Positions 1 through 5,110 of a stretch of 5,110 nt of DNA are shown piece by piece. Under the pieces are notes generated by a model. It was not told the DNA's origin. It did no database searches and worked only from the letters and a program-made list of their open reading frames with translations. The position numbers and the translations under genes were made by a program. Source of the stretch: Desulfobacterales bacterium (GTDB lineage Bacteria; Desulfobacterota; Desulfobacteria; Desulfobacterales; C00003106). Positions within the stretch are counted from its first letter, which is position 1. Every line of letters begins with the position of its first letter. Location: NCBI GenBank assembly GCA_030672555.1, contig DAOVGD010000151.1, positions 1 through 5,110 on the forward strand. The letters run 5' to 3'.

Positions 1-10
1 CTTATACATC

Positions 11-30
11 TTGCTTGTCCTTTTGCTTGT
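11..30. repeat. Short direct repeat TTGCTTGT
   Basis: TTGCTTGT occurs at 11-18 and again at 23-30, a 12-base period. The second copy forms part of the left arm of the 21-99 palindrome. It is short and AT-rich and may be chance or a small duplication of the palindrome's end. Confidence 0.35.
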
Positions 31-99
31 TTTCTGTGTTCCGTCAAGGCTTACATAACTCGTTATGCGTGCCTTAACGCGCCTTGAAAACAAACAAAA
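21..99 (-). other. Long imperfect palindrome, possible structured RNA downstream of rtcA
   Basis: Three nested stems share one centre near 60. Stem I pairs 21-34 with 86-99 (14 positions). Stem II pairs 42-50 with 71-79 (9 positions). Stem III pairs 54-58 with 63-67, closing a four-base loop (CGAG on the minus strand). The stems are separated by a 7x6 and a 3x3 internal loop. The single imperfect position in stem I (26/94) and in stem II (45/76) is a C-A mismatch if read as plus-strand RNA but a G-U wobble as minus-strand RNA, the strand of rtcA, whose stop codon lies 48 bases upstream. This suggests a co-transcribed 3' RNA element. It lacks a following U-tract, so it is not a standard terminator. 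A mobile repeat or a recombination site that acts as DNA remains possible. Confidence 0.55.
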
Positions 100-147
100 T
101 TACGGCGCAATCTGTACAACTTATTTATACTTGCCTCCTTAACAAAC

Positions 148-1179
148 TTATGTACTATCTATCCCTTTAACACTTACCCTGCCAGTGGTTTCATCTATGT
201 CAAACTTCATAGGAAGAAATTGTTCTATCAACCAGGCGTTGGTACGCAGGTGGGAGGTGATCCGGTTTGTGATAAATGTTGATTTGCCGTTGGCAAGCGC
301 CATATAGAGGAGCAATTGATCGGCCAAATGCGCGTCAATAGCAGCCTCTGTGTGGATAAATTTAAAAAACTCGTTGCAGGCATCGTTTGCGACCTGTTCA
401 GCAGGTTTCCCCCTTTCCCCCAGGGAGGTAAAACCAGCGAGTCCTTTTTCAAATACAGATCTAATAAAGACCAGGGTCCCTTGTCCGGGAGACGGGGCTT
501 GTATCAGCTCTGTTTCAGGCAGATAATCCTTTTTTCTTAGCCTATTAAAGGCCTGATCCATTTGCCTTTGGCCGATCTTGCGCGGGAGGTTGGACAGCGC
601 AGATAGAAGATATAGCTTGCATAACTTTCCTCGTTCAAGCAGCTCCAACGGCATAAGGTTTTGGACCGGCGTTAACGATGCTGAAATCTTTCCTCCTCCC
701 TTTGGGTACCACCCCCATCGCTCGATTTCCAGCGTAACAGTTATTCCCATAACCTGTAAGACGGGGAGAAGAATCTCCTTGAGATAATGAAAGCAGGGGC
801 TCCATGCCACATGAGTCCCCCCGATGATCTTAATTTTAGAAGGGTCTTTTCCTCGGAGCAGAACCGGGAGTATGGTCTGGAAGACAAGACCGGTTGATCC
901 GGCAGTGCCGATGTCAAATGTGTAGTCTCCTGACCTCAGGTCGCGGGGTTCAAAGTAGAGGCGCTGTGAGCCGACTTCTCCCCCTTCGACCATAGCTGCT
1001 GTAATAGCAGAAAGGGCCTTTATTCCCATCAGGTGCTGGGGTCTCAGCCCAGGAGTCTTGCGGCCTCCCCGGATATGGGTGATCTCTACCGGTCTTTGGA
1101 GTAAAGACGCCAAAGAAAGGGCCGTTCTGAGGATTTGGCCGCCTCCCTCACCGTGGCGACCGTCTATTCGAAGTGCCAT
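148..1179 (-). CDS. rtcA: RNA 3'-terminal phosphate cyclase RtcA
   Basis: This 343-residue protein matches the RtcA family, whose Escherichia coli member is about 338 residues. The family uses ATP to convert RNA 3'-phosphate ends to 2',3'-cyclic phosphates through a histidine-AMP intermediate, acting in the cytoplasm in RNA repair or processing. Visible family motifs are HGEGGGQILR (residues 9-18), GRKTPGLRPQHL (39-50), GTAGSTGLVFQTILP (91-105), YPKGGG (158-163), LGERGKPAEQVA (253-264) and HLADQLLLYMAL (284-295). His310, in SHLRTN, aligns with the known E. coli nucleophile His309. The region around 185-275 should be the small insert domain. The start is fixed by an in-frame stop a few codons upstream (1198-1200) and by the family-like N-terminus; the ribosome binding site is weak (GGA about nine bases upstream). 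No rtcB, rtcR or recognisable sigma-54 promoter is visible, so it appears alone here. It looks intact. Confidence 0.96.
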   Translation of the reverse strand: MALRIDGRHGEGGGQILRTALSLASLLQRPVEITHIRGGRKTPGLRPQHLMGIKALSAITAAMVEGGEVGSQRLYFEPRDLRSGDYTFDIGTAGSTGLVFQTILPVLLRGKDPSKIKIIGGTHVAWSPCFHYLKEILLPVLQVMGITVTLEIERWGWYPKGGGKISASLTPVQNLMPLELLERGKLCKLYLLSALSNLPRKIGQRQMDQAFNRLRKKDYLPETELIQAPSPGQGTLVFIRSVFEKGLAGFTSLGERGKPAEQVANDACNEFFKFIHTEAAIDAHLADQLLLYMALANGKSTFITNRITSHLRTNAWLIEQFLPMKFDIDETTGRVSVKGIDST

Positions 1180-1245
1180 GGAAGTTATCCGTTGCCCCTA
1201 TAAGCCCTTGATAATTGAACAATGGGATGATACATCTACCGAATT

Positions 1246-1345
1246 TTGATGACTTCGCAGAAAGTCATATTTCCCCTCCCACCCCCGCAAGCGGGATCTA
1301 CGACAGGAGAGAGGGAGTTTTTTGGCCTTTTTACGAAAGCATCAA
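1246..1345. repeat. MITE-like element with terminal inverted repeats
   Basis: The 21 bases at 1246-1266 (beginning TTGATGACTTCG) and the reverse complement of 1325-1345 (beginning TTGATGCTTTCG) agree at 16 of 21 positions, giving a 100-base element with imperfect terminal inverted repeats. Inside are pyrimidine-rich and purine-rich arms (CTCCC at 1276-1280, GGGAG at 1313-1317) and a small central hairpin, CCCGC-AA-GCGGG (1284-1295). The left end also contains its own 7-bp dyad, ATGACTT/AAGTCAT (1249-1255 with 1262-1268). No clear target-site duplication flanks it and it has no coding capacity. It sits between the divergent rtcA and barrel genes, where it could supply or block regulatory signals. 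Confidence 0.55.
1276..1323 (+). terminator. Possible terminator-like hairpin inside the 1246-1345 repeat
   Basis: CTCCC (1276-1280) can pair with GGGAG (1313-1317), enclosing the CCCGC/GCGGG hairpin, and is followed at once by six T residues (1318-1323). On the plus strand this has the shape of a Rho-independent terminator, but the closing stem is short and the loop long. No plus-strand gene ends upstream of it, so it may only be part of the repeat. Confidence 0.25.
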
Positions 1346-1384
1346 CCCTATGTACTTTTATAAGGCAATTAAGCGGAGAAATAA

Positions 1385-2167
1385 ATGAAAAAGTGGATAA
1401 TGTCATTAGCAATATGTTTTATGTTTTTGGGAATTGGGAGCAGCTTCGCAGAACCATTGCAAATGCATACCTGGGGGGTAGGAGTTGAGATGTCGCATAT
1501 TACATATGAGGAACCCGGCGTCATGGAGGAGAAAGGTTTCATGTATGGAATAGGCGGCTCTTATACTTATCACAATTACATTATGCTAAAAGCAGAAGGT
1601 AGATTTAGTTATGGGCAGGTAGATTACGAAAATTCAGGGACCATAGATAATATAGACGATTATATGTTGGAATTCAGGGTGTTGGAAGGATATGATTTTC
1701 ACATATTAAACAGATCTACTATTACACCCTATATAGGAATAGGATACAGATATTTAAACGAGGATTCGTCCGGAAGGGTCTCTTCAACAGGGGCGTCCGG
1801 TTATGAAAGAGAATCAAATTATTATTATAGTCCAATAGGCATAGAAACACTTACTGAATTGAATAACGGGTGGTCTATAGGAATAATATTGGAGTACGAC
1901 TATTTCTGGAAGGGAAAGCAAAAAAGTAATTTGGGTAGTATCCCCGGGTATTATGATATTGAAAACCACCAAATTGATGGTTACGGATGTAGGGGTTCGA
2001 TTAAATTCCAAAAAGAAGATATGAGGAAAAATATTATTATTGAACCTTTCGCAAGGTATTGGAATATAGAGAACTCAACGACTACAACAGACCCTGGGGG
2101 GACGACATGGTATGAGCCAAAAAACAATTCTACAGAATTTGGAGTTAATGTTTCTGTAGCATTTTAA
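1385..2167 (+). CDS. Exported outer-membrane beta-barrel-like protein
   Basis: The 260-residue product starts with a signal peptide: a lysine pair, a hydrophobic core, and a likely signal peptidase I cut after SSFA at residue 22. The rest is rich in alternating aromatic and hydrophobic segments; about ten strands can be drawn by eye, for example 28-41, 50-62, 64-78, 91-106, 112-124, 143-158, 162-174, 195-209, 216-229 and 250-260. It ends in VSVAF; a terminal Phe is the usual signal recognised by the BAM assembly machinery. Polar loops such as STTTTDPGG (231-239) fit surface exposure. The size fits small 8-10-stranded barrels (opacity/OmpW-like proteins), but no named family is recognised and the ligand is unknown. 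The start is supported by GGAG six bases before the ATG. The gene is clearly more AT-rich than its neighbours, with single 60-base lines at 15/60 and 19/60 GC. No convincing promoter was found. Confidence 0.8.
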   Translation: MKKWIMSLAICFMFLGIGSSFAEPLQMHTWGVGVEMSHITYEEPGVMEEKGFMYGIGGSYTYHNYIMLKAEGRFSYGQVDYENSGTIDNIDDYMLEFRVLEGYDFHILNRSTITPYIGIGYRYLNEDSSGRVSSTGASGYERESNYYYSPIGIETLTELNNGWSIGIILEYDYFWKGKQKSNLGSIPGYYDIENHQIDGYGCRGSIKFQKEDMRKNIIIEPFARYWNIENSTTTTDPGGTTWYEPKNNSTEFGVNVSVAF

Positions 2168-2199
2168 GATAAAAACAAAGTCCGATTCTGTCAAATGTT

Positions 2200-2256
2200 T
2201 ACGGGGTATTGCCCAAACAAAAATTTCTTTAAAAAGAATTTGGGCAATCCCCCGTA
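2200..2256. terminator. Long hairpin between convergent genes, possible bidirectional terminator
   Basis: Arms 2200-2217 and 2239-2256 pair at 17 of 18 positions, with the one mismatch at 2207, and include GC-rich blocks ACGGGG and TTGCCCAAA. The 21-base loop can fold further (TTCTTT 2225-2230 with AAAGAA 2233-2238). It lies between the end of the plus-strand barrel gene (2167) and the end of the minus-strand small gene (2299), where a shared terminator is expected. Neither side has a strong T-tract, so classical Rho-independent function is not assured; it could act as an RNA 3'-end stabiliser or be a palindromic repeat. Confidence 0.5.
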
Positions 2257-2298
2257 CCGTTGTTAATTACCCCTTTCCCTTAAAAATATCATATCCGG

Positions 2299-2694
2299 TT
2301 ATTCACCCGTCCTCATGTTCTCCACAGCCTTAACGGCGTCTTCTCGTAGCGGGCTCTGTGGATACTGTGCCATGAATTCGTCAAATATCTTTAACGACTC
2401 ATCGGTGTCACCGTTCATCGCACATTCAAGAGCGCTCTTGAACTTATTCAACTCGTCGGTCCCAATCTCTTCATCGATTTCTTTGTCTTTCCAATACAGA
2501 GTATTGGCCGAGCTCTCCTGCGCCCCCCTTACGCCTCCCACGGCAGTTGTCACAGTGGACTTCTTTTTAGGCGTTATTGACTCGATCTTGCTCCTTAACT
2601 TCGCCCAGAAGCCTTCCTGGTCCTTCCTTTCCTCAGCATACGATATTGATATAGCCATGAAACTAACCAGACATATGATAATAAATCTTTTCAT
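2299..2694 (-). CDS. Small exported protein with VRGA motif and TPR-like C-terminus
   Basis: This 131-residue protein has an N-terminal signal peptide (MKRFIIICLVSF...), probably cut after SYA at residue 20; there is no proper lipobox. A basic linker follows (residues 32-46, with KKK at 43-45), then a conserved-looking segment AVGGVRGAQE (51-60) and LYWKDKE (66-72). The C-terminal half is helical and resembles a single TPR or TPR-like unit: KFKSALECAMNGDTDESLKIFDEFMAQYP lies at about 84-112, followed by a second helix. The start is taken at the ATG at 2694 and not at the GTG at 2703, because the GTG overlaps the ribosome binding site itself. It lies 60 bases after the large FN3/transglutaminase-like gene on the same strand, so co-transcription is likely. 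The function is unknown; a periplasmic partner of the larger protein is an inference. Confidence 0.75.
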   Translation of the reverse strand: MKRFIIICLVSFMAISISYAEERKDQEGFWAKLRSKIESITPKKKSTVTTAVGGVRGAQESSANTLYWKDKEIDEEIGTDELNKFKSALECAMNGDTDESLKIFDEFMAQYPQSPLREDAVKAVENMRTGE

Positions 2695-2702
2695 TTTCAA
2701 CA

Positions 2703-2711
2703 CCTCCTTTT
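2703..2711 (-). promoter_or_regulatory. Ribosome binding site that decides the start of the small exported protein
   Basis: The minus strand reads AAAAGGAGG here, an almost perfect Shine-Dalgarno sequence, followed after eight bases by ATG at 2694-2692. The alternative GTG start (2703-2701) shares its first G with this site and would leave no spacing, so the ATG is preferred. Confidence 0.85.
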
Positions 2712-2754
2712 AAGCCACTAATGCAATCCATACACTCGCTAAAACCAGTCACTC

Positions 2755-5110
2755 TTATATTACACTCATAAGCTCCAGGGATATCGCCCTGTGTTCCTTT
2801 GAGACCTCAGGGTTGATTTCTTTTGCCTTTCCGAAAGCTTCCTTGGCCTCATCCTTCATTTTCATTTTCAGGTAGCACCTTGTAAGATTGATCCATATGT
2901 AGGGGTCTTCCGGATCAAGCGCTGCGGCCTCTTCATAGGCCTGTCCGGCCTCCGTATATTTTTCATTAAGGAGATACACATTCCCCAGATTGTTTTTAAG
3001 GGCTGCATTTTTATGGTCATGTTCAAGCGCTTTTTCAAAGGCCCTCAGGGCATCCTCTGTCTCTCCGGCCTGAGCATAAATTATGCCAAGCTGTATCAGG
3101 GCATTCACGTTTTTCGGGTCTGTCCTTAGCGTATCGATGTGTTTCTTGCTCCTGAATCTTATACGTATCTTCCGGATTGTCTTTGATTCTTGGCCGAACT
3201 TCTTTTCTATGGCGGCCCTCATGATATAATCCGGCCTCCAGTTGGATATGGGCAGACTCGCGGGCTTGAACTTGTTCCACGCGCTCCTTATATCCATGAT
3301 GTCAAGGCCCTTTCCTTCCCACTCGTAGTAACTCCGGCTCCCTGCTTCCCATGCCTTCATAAACGATGAGCCTACAAGGGTCACCTCCACAGGGGCCCAG
3401 ACATAACCGTTCCGGATTACCAGCATCCCGTCCAGCGTGTCACTTCCCTCCTTGCCTTCAATACCCGTTGAAAACATCATCAGCACATGGCCTGGATAAA
3501 AGAGTAGCTTCGTGGGTATGCCGATGCTTTCGAGGGTCGCGGAATAGAGGCTTACCAAATCGTCGCAGTCACCGGACTTTCGCTTAAGCGTCTCCCTTGG
3601 GTATTGGATGTAATCAACAAAGTCATCCTTCCCTGATGTAATCTGATAGGGATTGCTCGGGTCCTGCATATAGGTGAGCCCAAAAACCCCGAGGGCATCA
3701 AACAGCGCTCCGGCGTAAACAAGGGGGTCCTTGACATCTCCGTACTGGGTAACGACCGACCTTGTAAACTCAAGAACTGTTGAGTCCTTCGGCGTAATGA
3801 ACGTGGCTATCCTGTCCCTTTCGCTCCACCCCATACGGTGCTTCTCGTATATATTAATGGTATGGCCCCTTGAAAATATCTTTTGCTTTGCGTGTTCATA
3901 GTACGAAACCTTTATTTCCGTCTGCACAGGGGTATCTTCCGTAACATTTAGAATCTTGTTGTTAAAGACCGCCTTGAGGACAAATTCGCGGCTCTCTCCC
4001 GAAGGGAGATTCTCAATTTCCGTCTCCCACGGGAAATCCATGAACTCTTTAATGCTAAATGAGACCTTGAGCCGGGAAATACAATCCTTTGTGTTGTTTA
4101 CTATATTGATGCGCCCTATCCCCTCGTTCTCGTAAATCTTGTAGGTGTTTGAGAATATATCATCCATCTGAAGCACGTCGATTTCAAGGGGCGGTCTGGT
4201 GGATACAAGCGTAGTCGCCTTTATGGATGCCTTTTCGCTCTCAACGCCGTCAGTGCTCACAGCGCTTAACCGGTAATTATATGTAGTGTCAGCATCAAGG
4301 CACATATCGGAAAAGGTAGTGGACTCAGTCCTTCCCACCTCCTTAAGTTCGCCCCCCTCTTCCCTGTATATCACGTAGCAGGCCGTGAAATCTTCATTGT
4401 TGGGCTCCCAGGAGAGGTCAACGGACCAGTCCTTTGCGGTGGCTGTTAACCCCGAAGGCGGAGAAACCATATACTTGGTAGGCACGGCGCTTACCGCCTC
4501 GCTCTTTACGCCTGTATTCCCTTCCCGTGCAACGGCGCTGATACGGTAATAATACTTCTTGTCAGGCAACACGTCGTAGTCTTTATATGAGTTTGCTTTT
4601 ACAGTGGTTATATTCATGAAACCTGTGTTGCTATGCTCGGACCTGTAGATCCGGTACATCTCTACAAAAGTCTCAGGGGTTTTATCCCATTTAAGCTCTA
4701 TGCTCCTCATCTCCCCCTTTGCTGCCACGTTCACAGGGGCCGTGGGAGTATGCAGAGTCTTGAATGTCTGTATCCTGTTGTTGCCTGTATCAGATATTAA
4801 AAATACAATATCGTCCACTACAGCGATTGCCGAGGGCTTCTTGAATTCTCCTTTACCGCTTCCTTCCGATCCGAACTCCCTGAGAAATTTCCCTGAATTG
4901 CTGAAAACCTTGACTCTGTTTACCCCGGCATCGAGGACAAAGACTTCATTGTCCGTTACTGCTATGCTAACAGGATCATCGAACTGCCACTCGGTTTCGG
5001 CCTCGCCTCCGAATTCCGTCAACATACGCCCATTAGAATAAAGCGAGACCGTCTTCTTATCATCGTCAAGGACGTATAAGGTGTCATCACTGTCAAGGGC
5101 AATTGCCAGG
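2755..5110 (-). CDS. NHL-FN3-transglutaminase-like-TPR multidomain protein (5' end missing)
   Basis: The frame stays open to the right edge, so the true start lies outside; about 784 residues are visible. Residues are counted from the internal Met at 5025. NHL-type propeller blades run from before Met1 to about 88 (blade-like TLYVLDDDKKTVSLYS just upstream of Met1, EVFVLDAGVNRVKVF 27-41, ISDTGNNRIQTF 77-88). Two fibronectin type III domains follow, at about 96-183 and 188-273, then a beta-rich domain at about 280-395. A transglutaminase-like domain covers about 400-560, with KSGDCDDL (Cys487), PGHVLMMF (His513) and VWAPVEVTL (542-550), where Glu547 stands in the usual place of the third catalytic residue. 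Three TPR units occupy about 640-670, 671-705 and 708-740. The domain set suggests an envelope or extracellular protein that binds partners and may carry a papain-like cysteine protease or amidase activity. No substrate can be named. A signal peptide would be outside the window. Confidence 0.88.
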   Translation of the reverse strand, partial: LAIALDSDDTLYVLDDDKKTVSLYSNGRMLTEFGGEAETEWQFDDPVSIAVTDNEVFVLDAGVNRVKVFSNSGKFLREFGSEGSGKGEFKKPSAIAVVDDIVFLISDTGNNRIQTFKTLHTPTAPVNVAAKGEMRSIELKWDKTPETFVEMYRIYRSEHSNTGFMNITTVKANSYKDYDVLPDKKYYYRISAVAREGNTGVKSEAVSAVPTKYMVSPPSGLTATAKDWSVDLSWEPNNEDFTACYVIYREEGGELKEVGRTESTTFSDMCLDADTTYNYRLSAVSTDGVESEKASIKATTLVSTRPPLEIDVLQMDDIFSNTYKIYENEGIGRINIVNNTKDCISRLKVSFSIKEFMDFPWETEIENLPSGESREFVLKAVFNNKILNVTEDTPVQTEIKVSYYEHAKQKIFSRGHTINIYEKHRMGWSERDRIATFITPKDSTVLEFTRSVVTQYGDVKDPLVYAGALFDALGVFGLTYMQDPSNPYQITSGKDDFVDYIQYPRETLKRKSGDCDDLVSLYSATLESIGIPTKLLFYPGHVLMMFSTGIEGKEGSDTLDGMLVIRNGYVWAPVEVTLVGSSFMKAWEAGSRSYYEWEGKGLDIMDIRSAWNKFKPASLPISNWRPDYIMRAAIEKKFGQESKTIRKIRIRFRSKKHIDTLRTDPKNVNALIQLGIIYAQAGETEDALRAFEKALEHDHKNAALKNNLGNVYLLNEKYTEAGQAYEEAAALDPEDPYIWINLTRCYLKMKMKDEAKEAFGKAKEINPEVSKEHRAISLELMSVI

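Noticed and set aside
54..80. Resemblance of CATAAC/GTTATGC to integron attC core sites.
   Set aside because: The two half-sites are only two bases apart, the spacing of paired R and L boxes is missing, and no integrase or cassette structure is visible.
64..140. A possible tiny minus-strand gene after rtcA: AAGGAGG at 134-140 followed by a TTG at 117-119.
   Set aside because: The TTG is 14 bases from the Shine-Dalgarno-like run and the frame stops after 18 codons inside the palindrome, so coding is unlikely; the run may be chance or a remnant.
1199..1236. Promoter-like hexamers TTGATA (1208) and TATAAG (1199) in the divergent gap.
   Set aside because: None has a matching partner hexamer at 16-18 base spacing, and the region is AT-rich enough to give such hits by chance.
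1246..1488. An 80-codon plus-strand open frame overlapping the start of the barrel gene.
   Set aside because: It begins in the repeat, has no ribosome binding site, and overlaps the signal peptide region of the well-supported barrel gene in another frame.
2315..2713. A 132-codon plus-strand open frame opposite the small exported protein.
   Set aside because: It lies antisense to the gene with the strong ribosome binding site and signal peptide, and its Ser/Leu-rich translation looks like a reverse-strand shadow.
4700..5041. A 113-codon plus-strand open frame opposite the NHL region.
   Set aside because: The minus strand there encodes clear NHL blades in an uninterrupted frame; the plus frame has no recognisable features.

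Overview
The window shows a Gram-negative bacterium: there is an outer-membrane beta-barrel-like protein with a signal peptide and a terminal phenylalanine, and at least one further exported protein. The mix of genes (a stand-alone RNA 3'-phosphate cyclase and a large NHL/FN3/transglutaminase/TPR protein), the intermediate base composition and a short hairpin-type intergenic repeat would suit a Nitrospirota- or Desulfobacterota-like genome. That lineage call is inference with low confidence, because no ribosomal or other marker gene is present.

Layout, left to right. Positions 1-147 hold no gene but contain a strong imperfect palindrome (21-99) that folds best as a minus-strand RNA. That is the strand of rtcA, which fills 148-1179 (minus) and looks intact, with its catalytic histidine present. 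The divergent gap 1180-1384 holds a 100-bp element with imperfect terminal inverted repeats (1246-1345), which looks like a MITE or a decayed intergenic repeat. Positions 1385-2167 (plus) encode a 260-residue secreted, probably beta-barrel, outer-membrane protein that is much more AT-rich than its neighbours. The convergent gap 2168-2298 contains a long hairpin (2200-2256) that may end transcription from both sides.

The right half is a minus-strand pair that is probably co-transcribed. The upstream gene is large, incomplete at its 5' end because it runs off the right edge, and carries NHL repeats, two fibronectin type III domains, a beta-rich domain, a transglutaminase-like domain and three TPRs. 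Sixty bases later comes a small exported protein (2299-2694) with a distinctive AVGGVRGA...LYWK motif and a TPR-like C-terminus. The two may form an envelope module: a multidomain scaffold or cysteine enzyme and a small partner. This is inferred from order, spacing and domain content only.

No tRNA, rRNA, CRISPR array, transposase or integrase is visible. The two most unusual items are the structured element downstream of rtcA and the transglutaminase/VRGA-motif gene pair.
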